The notes beneath the pieces were generated by a model. The model made no database searches. It saw only the letters and a list, made by a program, of their open reading frames with translations, and had not been told where the DNA came from. Below are positions 33,185-41,570 of a DNA stretch of 64,000 nucleotides, piece by piece; within the stretch, counting starts at the first letter, position 1, and each line of letters starts with the position of its first letter. Both the position numbers and the translations under genes were made by a program. Origin of the DNA: DATAEE01 sp963725145 (GTDB lineage Bacteria; Acidobacteriota; Vicinamibacteria; Vicinamibacterales; 2-12-FULL-66-21); the NCBI GenBank assembly GCA_963725145.1, contig CAVRXL010000013.1, forward strand, positions 1,240,001 through 1,304,000, written 5' to 3'.

Positions 33185-33904
33185 TCAGGCCTTCACGAGA
33201 GTGCCGACATGCTCGCCCATGATGACGCGACGCAGATTGCCCGGCGTGCGCAGGCTGAACACGATGATGGGAAGCCGGTTGTCCATGCACAGGGAGATCG
33301 CGGTCGCATCCATCACCTTGAGCCCCTGCTCGAGGACCTTCAGGTACGAGATGGAGTCGAACCGCGTGGCCGTCGGCGTGGTCATGGGGTCGGCAGTGTA
33401 GATGCCGTCGACCTTCGTGCCCTTGAGGATGACTTCCGCTTTCATCTCCATCGCGCGCAGGGCGGCGGCGGTGTCGGTGGTGAAGTAGGGATTCCCCGTG
33501 CCGGCGGCGAAGACCACGACACGCTTCTTTTCGAGGTGGCGGATCGCGCGGCGCCGGATGAACGGCTCGGCGACGGCCCGCATCTCGATGGCGGTCGCGA
33601 GCCGCGTGGTGATCCCGATGTGTTCGAGGGCGTCCTGGAGCGCCAGGGCGTTGATGACCGTCGCCAGCATGCCCATGTAGTCGGCGGTGGAGCGGTCCAT
33701 GCCCTTCGCGCTCGCCGCGAGCCCCCGAAAGAGGTTCCCGCCGCCGATCACGATGCCGGTCTCGACGCCGAGTTGCTGGATCTCGCCGATCTCGGCGGCC
33801 ACCTGTGCGGTGACGTCGGGGTCGATGCCGAAGGACTCTTCGCCCATCAGCGCTTCGCCCGACAGCTTCAGGAGGACGCGGGAGTAGACCGGCGACGACG
33901 ACAT
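33185..33904 (-). CDS. pyrH: Uridylate kinase
   Basis: This 239-residue UMP kinase of the amino-acid-kinase fold shows RVLLKLSGEALMG, GIVIGGGNLFRG, AAGTGNPYFTTDTAAALRA and GTKVDGIYTADP. It makes UDP for nucleotide and sugar metabolism. The ATG at 33904 lies 9 bases after a TATAAT box, so pyrH-frr probably have their own leaderless or near-leaderless transcript besides read-through from tsf. The open frame upstream of this ATG is only GC-driven. Confidence 0.96.
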   Translation of the reverse strand: MSSSPVYSRVLLKLSGEALMGEESFGIDPDVTAQVAAEIGEIQQLGVETGIVIGGGNLFRGLAASAKGMDRSTADYMGMLATVINALALQDALEHIGITTRLATAIEMRAVAEPFIRRRAIRHLEKKRVVVFAAGTGNPYFTTDTAAALRAMEMKAEVILKGTKVDGIYTADPMTTPTATRFDSISYLKVLEQGLKVMDATAISLCMDNRLPIIVFSLRTPGNLRRVIMGEHVGTLVKA

Positions 33905-33913
33905 CAGCGGGGG

Positions 33914-33919
33914 ATTATA
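33914..33919 (-). promoter_or_regulatory. -10 box TATAAT, leaderless-type promoter of pyrH
   Basis: A perfect TATAAT on the minus strand (33919-33914) ends 9 bases before ATG 33904, within the 19-base gap between tsf and pyrH. The predicted RNA start is about 2-3 bases before the ATG. Confidence 0.6.
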
Positions 33920-33923
33920 CCCG

Positions 33924-34526
33924 CTAGTCTTTCTCCCCGACCCTGAATCGGACGAAACGGGCGACGGTGATGTTCTCACCGAGCTTCGCGATGGCCGCGG
34001 TGACCATCTGCCCGATGGTCGTCTTCTGGTCGCGGATCGACAGCTGGTCGAGCAGCACGGACTGCTCGTAGAAGCTGTTGAGCTTTCCTTCGACGATCTT
34101 GTCGAGCACCTGCGCCGGCTTGCCGGTGTTCTCGAGCTGCGCGCGGTAGATAGACTTTTCCCGCTCGATGACCTCGGCAGGCACGTCCTCGCGCCTCACG
34201 AACTGCGGGCTGGCGGCGGCGATGTGCATCGCGATCTCCTTGACGAGCGTCTGGAAATCCGCGGTGCGGGCCACGAAGTCGGATTCGCAATTCACCTCGA
34301 CGAGGACGCCGATCTTGCCCCCCATGTGGATGTAGTGGCCAATCAGCCCCTCGGAGGTCGAGCGGCCCGTTTTCCTGGCGGCCTGCGCGAGCCCCCGCTT
34401 GCGCAGGATCGTCGTCGCCTCTTCGAGGTCGCCGCCGGCTTCGACGAGCGCCGCCTTGCACTCCATCATGCCCGCGCCAGTCCGGTCGCGGAGGGTCTTC
34501 ACGAGGTCCGCCGTAATCGTCGCCAT
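33924..34526 (-). CDS. tsf: Elongation factor Ts
   Basis: This 200-residue EF-Ts has the N-terminal UBA-like domain with LVKTLRDRTGAGMMECKAAL, the TDFV-type core contact VNCESDFVARTADF and the HIAAASPQF segment. It is of the short bacterial form without a second half-domain. EF-Ts exchanges GDP on EF-Tu. ATG 34526 is preferred over the adjacent GTG 34529 and follows GGAGAAG. It lies between rpsB and pyrH in the usual order. Confidence 0.96.
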   Translation of the reverse strand: MATITADLVKTLRDRTGAGMMECKAALVEAGGDLEEATTILRKRGLAQAARKTGRSTSEGLIGHYIHMGGKIGVLVEVNCESDFVARTADFQTLVKEIAMHIAAASPQFVRREDVPAEVIEREKSIYRAQLENTGKPAQVLDKIVEGKLNSFYEQSVLLDQLSIRDQKTTIGQMVTAAIAKLGENITVARFVRFRVGEKD

Positions 34527-34543
34527 CACTTCTCCAGCTCTCA

Positions 34544-34616
34544 GGGTTCTTGGGTTCTTCAGGTTCTTGGGTTCCTTCGTACAAAATTATGGCCGGCCAC
34601 GTGGATCCGGCCGGCC
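34544..34616. repeat. GGTTCTT-type array and GGCCGGCC palindrome between rpsB and tsf
   Basis: Positions 34544-34574 repeat the word GGTTCTT four times in slightly varied form. The words GGCCGGCC at 34591-34598 and 34609-34616 form a hairpin with a 10-base loop. This 107-bp gap in an otherwise tight cluster may set the rpsB/tsf ratio. Confidence 0.65.
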
Positions 34617-34633
34617 GCGGTATCGTCTCTGAC

Positions 34634-35431
34634 TTAGACCGCCGCCGACGTGGCCTCGGCGCGGGCCTGGCGCGCGGCGGTGCGGACCGTCCGCCGGCCG
34701 CGATCGTCGCTCCCCTCGTCCCCCTCGGCCTCGGCGTGCGCGCTCTCGCGCGCGGCGCGCCCGGCGAGGACCGCTTCGGCGACGCGCGATGCGAACAGCC
34801 GGATCGACCGCAGGGCGTCGTCGTTGCCGGGGATGACGTAGTCGACTTCGTCCGGATCGCAGTTGGTGTCCACGATGCCGATGACGGGAATCTTCAGCTT
34901 GCGCGCCTCGTCGACCGCGATCTTCTCCTTGCGCGTGTCGACGACGAAGACCGCGTCCGGCAGGCGGGACATGCCGCGGATGCCGTCGAGGTTCTTCTGG
35001 AGCTTGCGCTTCTCTTTTTCGATCGACGCGATCTCCTTCTTCGAGAGCGTGTCGTAGCGGCCGTCGGTCACCATCGCCTCGAGATCGCGCAGGCGACCGA
35101 GACTCCGCTGAATCGTCGCGAAGTTCGTCAGGAGGCCGCCCAGCCACCGCTGGTTCACGTGGAACATGCTGCAGCGCTGCGCCTCTTCGGCGATCGCGTC
35201 CTGCGCCTGTCGCTTCGTGCCGACGAAGAGAATGGTGCGCCCGTCCGCCGCGAGGTTCATCACGAACTCCTCGGCCGTCCGAAAGAGCTTGGCGGTCTTG
35301 CCGAGATCGAGAATGTAGATCCCGTTCCGCTCGCCGAAGATGTACTCCTTCATCTTCGGGTTCCACCGCTTCGTCTGGTGACCGAAGTGGACTCCGGCCT
35401 CCAGCAGATCCTTCAGGGACAACGGCTCCAA
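34634..35431 (-). CDS. rpsB: 30S ribosomal protein S2
   Basis: This 265-residue protein has the S2 signatures LLEAGVHFGHQTKRWNPKM and PVIGIVDTNCDPDEVDYVIPGNDDA. The C-terminus is extended by about 35 residues rich in Ala, Arg, Asp and Glu. It binds the 30S late and helps S1. The ATG is preceded by GGAGG, 8 bases after the rpsI stop. Unlike in E. coli, rpsB sits in one run with rplM-rpsI here. Confidence 0.96.
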   Translation of the reverse strand: MEPLSLKDLLEAGVHFGHQTKRWNPKMKEYIFGERNGIYILDLGKTAKLFRTAEEFVMNLAADGRTILFVGTKRQAQDAIAEEAQRCSMFHVNQRWLGGLLTNFATIQRSLGRLRDLEAMVTDGRYDTLSKKEIASIEKEKRKLQKNLDGIRGMSRLPDAVFVVDTRKEKIAVDEARKLKIPVIGIVDTNCDPDEVDYVIPGNDDALRSIRLFASRVAEAVLAGRAARESAHAEAEGDEGSDDRGRRTVRTAARQARAEATSAAV

Positions 35432-35439
35432 ACTTCCTC

Positions 35440-35832
35440 CTAGCGCTTGCTGAACTGGAAGCGCTTGCGCGCTCCCTTCTGCCCGTACTTCTTGCGTTCC
35501 TTGATCCGCGCGTCCCGCGTGAGGAACCCCGCCTGCTTCAGACGCTGGCGCAGCTCCGCGTTGTATTCAATGAGCGCCCGCGCGATGCCGAGCTTGAGCG
35601 CGCCGGCCTGGCCGGACACGCCGCCGCCCGCGATCGTCGCGAGCACGTCGAACTTGTCGGAGGTCTCCGTCAACAGCAGCGGTTGCTTGATCTGGCTGCG
35701 AAGCGCTTCGGTGGGGAAGGCTCCTTCGATCGGCCGCCGGTTGATGGTGAAGTCGCCTTTGCCAGGCCTGAGGAACACGCGCGCGGTGGATGTCTTCCGA
35801 CGCCCCGTACCGTAATACTGAATCACTGCCAA
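35440..35832 (-). CDS. rpsI: 30S ribosomal protein S9
   Basis: This is a 130-residue S9 with the N-terminus AVIQYYGTGRRKTSTARVFL and the C-terminal KKYGQKGARKRFQFSKR tail that reaches the P-site tRNA. I chose TTG 35832 because GAGG stands 9 bases upstream and it gives the common start MAVIQYYGTGRRK. GTG 35826 is the alternative. It overlaps the last 2-3 bases of rplM, so the two are coupled. Confidence 0.94.
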   Translation of the reverse strand: MAVIQYYGTGRRKTSTARVFLRPGKGDFTINRRPIEGAFPTEALRSQIKQPLLLTETSDKFDVLATIAGGGVSGQAGALKLGIARALIEYNAELRQRLKQAGFLTRDARIKERKKYGQKGARKRFQFSKR

Positions 35833-35833
35833 G

Positions 35834-36265
35834 TTAGGCGACCTCGCGTTTCGCGGGCTTCTGCGCCGCGTGTGGATGGTCCGCTCGAGCGTAGACCTTG
35901 AGCTTCCGCGCCATCGCGTCGCCCAGCTTGGTCTTCGGTAGCATGCCGCGGACCGCCTCTTCGACGAGGCGCACGGGGTCCTTCTGCCGCACGATCTTCG
36001 CGCGCTCCTCGCGGAGGCCGCCTTCATACCCGCTGTGGTAGCGGTACACCTTCTGCGTTTCCTTGCGGCCGGTCAGCTTGACCTTCGCCGCGTTGATCAC
36101 GATGACGTGGTCTCCCGTGTCCAGAAACGGCGTGTAGCTCGGCTTGTGCTTCCCGGAGAGCAGCCGCCCAGCGGCGCTGGCTACCCGGCCGAGCACCTGG
36201 CCGTCGGCGTCGATGACATGCCATCGGCGCTCGACGCTCCCGACACCCGGCATAAACGTGCCCAT
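35834..36265 (-). CDS. rplM: 50S ribosomal protein L13
   Basis: This 143-residue L13 shows RRWHVIDADGQVLGRVASAAGRLLSGKHKPSYTP and GDHVIVINAAKVKLTGRK. L13 is an early-assembly large-subunit protein. The start ATG 36265 is supported by AAAGGGA. It is the first gene of the minus-strand translation operon rplM-rpsI-rpsB-tsf and has a clear sigma-70 promoter 41 bp upstream. Confidence 0.96.
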   Translation of the reverse strand: MGTFMPGVGSVERRWHVIDADGQVLGRVASAAGRLLSGKHKPSYTPFLDTGDHVIVINAAKVKLTGRKETQKVYRYHSGYEGGLREERAKIVRQKDPVRLVEEAVRGMLPKTKLGDAMARKLKVYARADHPHAAQKPAKREVA

Positions 36266-36305
36266 GCGATCCCTTTCAGCCTGGTCCCAAGGACGGCAAA
36301 CCAAG

Positions 36306-36334
36306 AGGATACTTGGGATTACCGGCGTTGTCAA
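36306..36334 (-). promoter_or_regulatory. Sigma-70 promoter of the rplM-rpsI-rpsB-tsf operon
   Basis: On the minus strand TTGACA (36334-36329), a 17-bp spacer and TATCCT (36311-36306) give a near-consensus promoter. Transcription would start near 36299, about 34 bases before rplM. Confidence 0.8.
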
Positions 36335-36508
36335 CGGTACGGAAGACTTGCACACGGGCTCACCGTGCGCGACGACGCGGGGTAGTTCGGTTACGTATTT
36401 GTGCGCGGCATCCTGTTTTGTGACGTGTGCGCGGGAAGCGTTGACCCGGGAATCCGCACATCTGCGTACGAACGCCCGGAAGTGCATTCGATCTCGCCGA
36501 AGAGCTGG

Positions 36509-36523
36509 TGGCACCCCCCTTGC
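36509..36523 (+). promoter_or_regulatory. Sigma-54 (RpoN) promoter of pilMNOPQ
   Basis: TGGCAC (36509-36514), five C, then TTGC (36520-36523) match the sigma-54 consensus TGGCAC-N5-TTGC with the required GG-N10-GC spacing (GG 36510-36511, GC 36522-36523). Transcription would start near 36535, about 80 bases before the pilM GTG. Confidence 0.8.
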
Positions 36524-36615
36524 CAAGCCCGAGTGGGCTGTGGCGGCTCGCGCTGACGATATGCGTGCGCGCGCACACCGCTGACAAACTTCCGTCGAAT
36601 TCGCAGGATTACACA

Positions 36616-37680
36616 GTGCTGCTCAAGCGCACGAAGTCACTCGTGGGTCTCGACATCGGTTCGAGTGCCGTCAAGGCGGTGGAGCTCAAGCCCGCAGGGC
36701 GCGGCTACAAGGTCGCCGCCTTCGGCAGCGAGCCGATCCCGCCCGACAGCATCGTCGACGGCGCCATCATCGACGGCACGGCCGTAGCCGACGCGATCCG
36801 CCGGCTTTTCGATAGCCGCAAGATCAAGACCCGCGATGTCGCGGCGTCGCTCTCGGGCAACGCCGTCATCGTCAAGAAGATCACCGTTCCCCAGATGACA
36901 GAGTCCGAAATCGCGGAGTCCATCTACTGGGAAGCCGAGCAGTACATCCCGTTCGACATCCAGGACGTCAACCTCGACTACCAGATCATCGAGACCGGCG
37001 GGTCGACAGGCGGCAAGCCGACGATGGACGTGCTGCTCGTGGCGGCGAAGAAGGAGAAGATCGCCGACTATACCGGCGTCATCGCCCAGGCGGGCCGCAC
37101 GGCGGTCGTCGTGGACGTCGATGCCTTCGCGCTGCAGAACGCCTACGAGGTCAACTACGGCCTTCAGCCGGGCCAGATCGTCGCCCTGCTGAACGCCGGC
37201 GCGAGCGCGACCAACATCAACATCCTGCAGGGCGAGCAGTCGGTTTTCACCCGCGACGTCTCCATCGGCGGCAACGCCTACACCGAGGCGTTGCAGAAGG
37301 AGCTGAACCTCCCGTACGACGCGGCGGACGCGCTGAAGAAGGGTGAGGCGGTGGATGGCGTCGGCTACGACGAGGCGAAGCCGGTCCTCCGCGCGGTGAC
37401 CGAGAACATGATGCTGGAGATCCAGAAGACCTTCGACTTCTTCAAGGCGACGGCCGCCTCCGATCGGATCGACCGGATCGTCCTGAGCGGCGGGGCGTCG
37501 AGGGCGGAGGGCTTCGCGGACATGCTGGCCGACCGGTTCGAATCGCCGGTCGAGTCGTTCGACCCGTTCAAGGCGATCGCGTTCGACAATCGAAAGCTGG
37601 GCGTCGCGTCGCCCTCTGACGTCGCCCCGACCGCCGCGGTGGCCGTCGGGCTCGCGCTGCGCAGGGCGGGTGACCGATGA
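36616..37680 (+). CDS. pilM: Type IV pilus assembly protein PilM
   Basis: This 354-residue actin-like ATPase shows SLVGLDIGSSAVKAVELK at the N-terminus, YWEAEQYIPFDI near residue 100 and the nucleotide-binding IVLSGGASRAEGFADML near 290. PilM is cytoplasmic and recruits PilN to build the inner-membrane alignment complex. GTG 36616 was chosen since the PilM signature begins just after it and the region upstream is the promoter. It overlaps pilN by 4 bases (ATGA). Confidence 0.95.
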   Translation: MLLKRTKSLVGLDIGSSAVKAVELKPAGRGYKVAAFGSEPIPPDSIVDGAIIDGTAVADAIRRLFDSRKIKTRDVAASLSGNAVIVKKITVPQMTESEIAESIYWEAEQYIPFDIQDVNLDYQIIETGGSTGGKPTMDVLLVAAKKEKIADYTGVIAQAGRTAVVVDVDAFALQNAYEVNYGLQPGQIVALLNAGASATNINILQGEQSVFTRDVSIGGNAYTEALQKELNLPYDAADALKKGEAVDGVGYDEAKPVLRAVTENMMLEIQKTFDFFKATAASDRIDRIVLSGGASRAEGFADMLADRFESPVESFDPFKAIAFDNRKLGVASPSDVAPTAAVAVGLALRRAGDR

Positions 37681-38345
37681 TCCGGATCAACCTCCTCGCA
37701 GTCGAGCGAGAGCAGCCCCGAGCGAAGCGGCGCGCCGGCCTCAGCCTCAGTCTGGGCGAGGCGCAGAAGATCACGATCGCCGCGAGCCTCATCGTCGTCC
37801 TGACCGGGCTCGGCATCATCTGGTGGTTCTGGGCGCTGCGCCAGCGGTCGGCGCGCCTCGACCAGGACATCGCGGACGCCGAGGCGGAGACCAGGCGGCT
37901 GCGCACCGTGCTCACCCAGGTCCAGAAGTTCGAGGGAAAGCGCGCCCAGCTCCAGCAGCGAGTCTCGCTCATCGAAGAGCTGCGCAAGGGCCAGATCGGG
38001 CCGGTGCACATGCTCGATTCGATCAGCAAGAGCCTCCCGGACCGGCTGTGGTTCACCGAGCTGACGCAAACCGGCAGCGAGGTGCAGATGAAGGGGTTCG
38101 CGACGTCGCTGACGGCGATCTCGGACCTCGTCGGGAACCTCGAAGCGTCGGGCTACTTCAAGAAGCCGGTCGAGATCGTGGACACGCAGGTCGGCGCGGC
38201 GACGGGACCGCAGGCGGCGCAGGCGGGTGAGCTCGTGAAATTCGAAGTCAAGGGGAACTACCAGCCACCGCCGCCGCCGGCGCTGGCGAAACCGCCGGCA
38301 ACCGCGGCCTCGACGGGCAGCGGCGTACCGCCGGCGAGCAGATAA
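37677..38345 (+). CDS. pilN: Type IV pilus assembly protein PilN
   Basis: This 222-residue bitopic protein starts MIRINLLAVERE, the PilN motif that docks on PilM. A transmembrane helix follows (about 33-53, ITIAASLIVVLTGLGIIWWFW), then a coiled coil (about 55-105) and a ferredoxin-like periplasmic domain. The tail is Pro/Ala-rich. With PilO it forms the inner-membrane part of the alignment complex. Confidence 0.93.
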   Translation: MIRINLLAVEREQPRAKRRAGLSLSLGEAQKITIAASLIVVLTGLGIIWWFWALRQRSARLDQDIADAEAETRRLRTVLTQVQKFEGKRAQLQQRVSLIEELRKGQIGPVHMLDSISKSLPDRLWFTELTQTGSEVQMKGFATSLTAISDLVGNLEASGYFKKPVEIVDTQVGAATGPQAAQAGELVKFEVKGNYQPPPPPALAKPPATAASTGSGVPPASR

Positions 38346-38370
38346 GGGATCGAGAGGGCACGGGAGCCTC

Positions 38371-39006
38371 ATGGCGCAGATATCGCTGAGCAGACTTCCC
38401 TGGTGGGGCCAGATCACCGCGTTCGCCGTGTTGGCGGGCGCCGCGGTCTTCGGCTTCTGGTACTACTACGTCTCCGACGTGACCACGGAGATGGCCACGC
38501 GCGAAGCTCGGCTCCAGCAGCTGCGCACCGACATCACGCGGGGATTGAATACGGCGAAGCGGCTGCCCGAATTCCAGTCGCAGGTCGACGAGCTGGAGCG
38601 GCGCCTCGAAGCGCTCAAGTCCGTGCTGCCCGAGCAGAAGGACTACGCGGACATTCTGCGGCGGGTCCAGACGCTCGCGATGCAGTCGAACCTGACGATA
38701 CGCGGGTTCCAGCCGAAGCCGGTCGAGGCCAAACAGATCCACGAGGAGTGGCCGATCGTGCTCGAGCTCGACGGCACGTACCACAACCTCGGAATGTTCT
38801 TCGATCGGATTAGCAAGTTCCCGCGAATCATCAATGTGAACTCGCTGAAGATCCGCTCGAAGGACCAGCCATCGCCGAACTCGACGATCAGCGCGGAATG
38901 CACCGCGTTGACGTTCGTGCTGGTGGATTCGACGAAGGCCGCGCCGGTCAAGCCCGGCGGGAAGCCCATGCCTCCGCGTCCGGCCGCGGGAAAGACCGGT
39001 CCATAG
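38371..39006 (+). CDS. pilO: Type IV pilus assembly protein PilO
   Basis: This 211-residue protein has one N-terminal transmembrane helix (about 13-32, ITAFAVLAGAAVFGFWYYYV), a coiled coil (about 35-85) and a ferredoxin-like domain with the GTYHNLGMFFDRISKFPRIINV segment typical of PilO. It heterodimerises with PilN. It begins 25 bases after pilN; the spacer holds GAGAGGGC sequences that can serve as ribosome-binding site. Confidence 0.93.
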   Translation: MAQISLSRLPWWGQITAFAVLAGAAVFGFWYYYVSDVTTEMATREARLQQLRTDITRGLNTAKRLPEFQSQVDELERRLEALKSVLPEQKDYADILRRVQTLAMQSNLTIRGFQPKPVEAKQIHEEWPIVLELDGTYHNLGMFFDRISKFPRIINVNSLKIRSKDQPSPNSTISAECTALTFVLVDSTKAAPVKPGGKPMPPRPAAGKTGP

Positions 39007-39008
39007 CG

Positions 39009-39521
39009 ATGAAGGGATTGACGACGGTTCTTCGTATCGGGCTCGCCACGGTGTTCGTGGTGTGCGCTCTGACGAGCTCGGCCGGCGCGCAGCAGCAGCC
39101 TGCGGCGCCGCTCCCGGGCCAGACCTCGGCGGCGAGCCCGGCCCAGCCGGAGAAGCCGCCGGCGCCCGACGTCTTTTCGTACAACCCGGAGGGGCGTCGC
39201 GATCCGTTCGTGAGCCTGCTGTTTCGCGGCGGGGACGTCAAGCCGTCGCGCGACAACCGTCCCGACGGTCTGCCGGGCATGCTGATCAGCGAAATCGTGC
39301 TGCGCGGCATCCTCAAGGACAAGACAGGATTCGTGGCGATGGTCTCGGGACCCGACAACAAGACGCACATCATTCGAGGGAACGACAAGGTGTTCGACGG
39401 TACGGTGAAGGCCATTACGGCAGATTCAGTCATTTTCTCGCAGGACGTCAACGATCCGCTCTCGCTCGTCAAACAGCGCGAAGTGCGAAAGTACCTGCGA
39501 GCCACGCAGGAGGGGAAGTGA
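39009..39521 (+). CDS. pilP: Type IV pilus assembly protein PilP
   Basis: This is a 170-residue PilP. It has a signal peptide (MKGLTTVLRIGLATVFVVCALTSSAGA, type I), a Pro/Ala-rich linker and the PilP beta-sandwich beginning at FSYNPEGRRDPFVSLL. LRGILKDKTGFVAMV follows. PilP links PilNO to PilQ across the periplasm. Most PilP proteins are lipoproteins, but the only Cys here (VVCA) does not form a standard lipobox, so this copy may be soluble. It overlaps pilQ at the stop/start (TGATG). Confidence 0.92.
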   Translation: MKGLTTVLRIGLATVFVVCALTSSAGAQQQPAAPLPGQTSAASPAQPEKPPAPDVFSYNPEGRRDPFVSLLFRGGDVKPSRDNRPDGLPGMLISEIVLRGILKDKTGFVAMVSGPDNKTHIIRGNDKVFDGTVKAITADSVIFSQDVNDPLSLVKQREVRKYLRATQEGK

Positions 39522-41566
39522 TGCGGCTGGCTCCCAGGTCCGTGCGCGCCGCGTATGCGGCCGCGACGGCCGCCGCCGTCGCCCTGACCGTGCTCGCGGC
39601 GGGTGCCGCGACCGGTGCAGCGCGGCTGGTCGGCGTGTCCGCGGAAGCACGCGACAACGGGCAAACGGTTCTCATCGAAGCGACCGAGCCGGTCGCCTAC
39701 TCAGTGAGCCGGCCCGACGCACGCACCGTGCTCGTCGAGTTGCGCAACGTGAGCGTGGCGGGCGCCACGAATCGTGTGCGCGCAACGAGCGCCAGCCTCA
39801 TTGCCGGAGTCTCCATGGAGGATGGCACCGCGCTCGACGGCAGCGGCGTCGGCCGCGTGCAGCTCGCGCTGACGTCCCCCGTTGCGCACCGCGTGCGCAG
39901 CACGCGAAACACGATTCGCGTCGAGCTCGACCGGACGATCCCGTCGGCGGAAACCGTCGAAGCCGCGCTCGTCGAAGCGGCTGCAGCCTCGGAAGTTCCA
40001 GCCGGCATCACGGTGACCGGTCTCGCTGAGGCCGCCGGCTCCGTCGGGATCGATCCCATGGCGGCGCTGCAGGCGCCGCAGCCGGTCGCGGCCGCGAGCC
40101 TGGCGGGCCAGGCCCCCGCCGCCGCCGCACCAGCCCCGGCCGCGCCCATCGACGCCAGGCCGGCCGAAGCCAAGCCGGCCGCCGCCCGACCGATGCCGGT
40201 CGCGCAGCAGCAGGCGCCACCGCCGGCCGTCAACGAGGCTTTGCCCGGCCAGCAGCGCCCGACGGCCGAGGTCACCGAGGGTCGCAAGCGCTACACGGGG
40301 CACCCGGTCAGCCTCGACTTCCAGAACGCGGACCTTCGTTCGGTGCTGCGCACGTTCGCGGAGATCAGCGGCCTGAACATGGTCATCGATCCCGCCGTGC
40401 AGGGAACCGTCGACATCGTCCTGACCGAAGTGCCGTGGGACCAGGCGCTCGACATCATTCTGCGCGGCAACCAGCTCGGCTACACGGTTGACGGCACGAT
40501 CGTCCGCATCGCCCCGCTCAAAGTGCTCGCCTCGGAAGAGGACGAGCGGCGCAAGCTTGCCGATGCCCAGGCGCTCTCCGGCGACCTGCGCGTCCGCACG
40601 TTCGCGCTGAGCTACGCGAAGGCGACGGAGCTGCAGCCGCTGTTGACGCGCTCCGCGCTGTCACAGCGCGGCCAGATCCAGGTCGACCCGCGCACGAACA
40701 CGCTGATCATCACCGACCTGACGGACCGTCTTACGACGGCGGAAAACCTGATCAACATCCTGGACCGTCCGGAGCCGCAGGTCGAAGTCGAAGCGCGTGT
40801 CGTGACGACCACGCGGGACTTCGCGCGTGAGCTCGGCGTCCAGTGGGGTTTCAACGGCCGCGTGGACCCCGAGATCGGCAATACGACCGGCCTCGCGTTC
40901 CCGAACCGCGGCAGCATCGGCGGCCGGACCGGAAGCGTCTCGGGTCCCGAGGTGTCCAACGACCCCCGCGGCGACCCGCGGCAGCGCGCCGGCTCGGTCG
41001 TCAACCTGCCGGTGAGCCCGGCCAACGGCGCGATCGGCCTGGCGCTCGGCTCGATCAACGGCGCGTTCAACCTCGATGTCGCCCTGTCGGCGCTCGAGCG
41101 CACCGGCAAGGGCCGCGTGCTCTCGACGCCGCGCCTGACGACGCAGAACAACGTCGAGGCTGAGGTCGCGCAGGGTATCCAGATCCCGATCCAGACCGTC
41201 GCCAACAACACCGTGACGGTCAGCTTCAAGGATGCGGTGCTGATGCTGAAGGTGACGCCGCAGATCACGTCGGCGAATACCGTCATCATGCGGATTACGG
41301 TCGAGAACGCCACGCCGGACTTCGGCCGCGACGTGCAGGGCATCCCGCCGATCGACACGCAGCGGGCGCTTACGCAGGTCCAGGTCAACGACGGCGCCAC
41401 GACGGTGATCGGCGGCATCTTCGTCAGCCGGGAGTCGAGCAACATCAACCGGGTGCCGTTCCTTCATCGCGTCCCGCTCCTCGGCTGGCTCTTCCGACGC
41501 GATGAGATTCAAGACGAGAGCCGCGAGCTGTTGATCTTCATCACGCCGCGGATCCTGAGAGGCTAG
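39521..41566 (+). CDS. pilQ: Type IV pilus secretin PilQ
   Basis: This 681-residue secretin has a signal peptide (about 1-29), an AMIN domain (about 30-130), an Ala/Pro-rich linker (about 170-240), an STN/N0 domain (SLDFQNADLRSVLRTFAEISGLN, from about 262) and an N1 domain. The C-terminal secretin barrel contains RVLSTPRLTTQNNVEAEVAQGIQIP and VPFLHRVPLLGWLFRRDE. It forms the outer-membrane pore for the pilus. One AMIN domain is seen, where some PilQ have two. ATG 39521 overlaps the pilP stop. Confidence 0.94.
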   Translation: MRLAPRSVRAAYAAATAAAVALTVLAAGAATGAARLVGVSAEARDNGQTVLIEATEPVAYSVSRPDARTVLVELRNVSVAGATNRVRATSASLIAGVSMEDGTALDGSGVGRVQLALTSPVAHRVRSTRNTIRVELDRTIPSAETVEAALVEAAAASEVPAGITVTGLAEAAGSVGIDPMAALQAPQPVAAASLAGQAPAAAAPAPAAPIDARPAEAKPAAARPMPVAQQQAPPPAVNEALPGQQRPTAEVTEGRKRYTGHPVSLDFQNADLRSVLRTFAEISGLNMVIDPAVQGTVDIVLTEVPWDQALDIILRGNQLGYTVDGTIVRIAPLKVLASEEDERRKLADAQALSGDLRVRTFALSYAKATELQPLLTRSALSQRGQIQVDPRTNTLIITDLTDRLTTAENLINILDRPEPQVEVEARVVTTTRDFARELGVQWGFNGRVDPEIGNTTGLAFPNRGSIGGRTGSVSGPEVSNDPRGDPRQRAGSVVNLPVSPANGAIGLALGSINGAFNLDVALSALERTGKGRVLSTPRLTTQNNVEAEVAQGIQIPIQTVANNTVTVSFKDAVLMLKVTPQITSANTVIMRITVENATPDFGRDVQGIPPIDTQRALTQVQVNDGATTVIGGIFVSRESSNINRVPFLHRVPLLGWLFRRDEIQDESRELLIFITPRILRG

Positions 41567-41570
41567 GGGC

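Larger units (their letters stand above)
36266..36615. other. 350-bp divergent intergenic region between rplM and pilM
   Basis: This is the longest gene-free stretch in the window. It holds the sigma-70 promoter of rplM near its left end and the sigma-54 promoter of pilM near its right end. The middle (about 36340-36500) is less GC-rich than its surroundings and has no convincing ORF. That part is where an enhancer-binding activator for the sigma-54 promoter would be expected to bind, but I see no strong long inverted repeat. Confidence 0.6.

Noticed and set aside
36441..36472. Sigma-70 promoter for pilM (TTGACC at 36441, TACGAA at 36467)
   Set aside because: The spacer would be 20 bp and the -10 is poor; the sigma-54 match downstream is far better.
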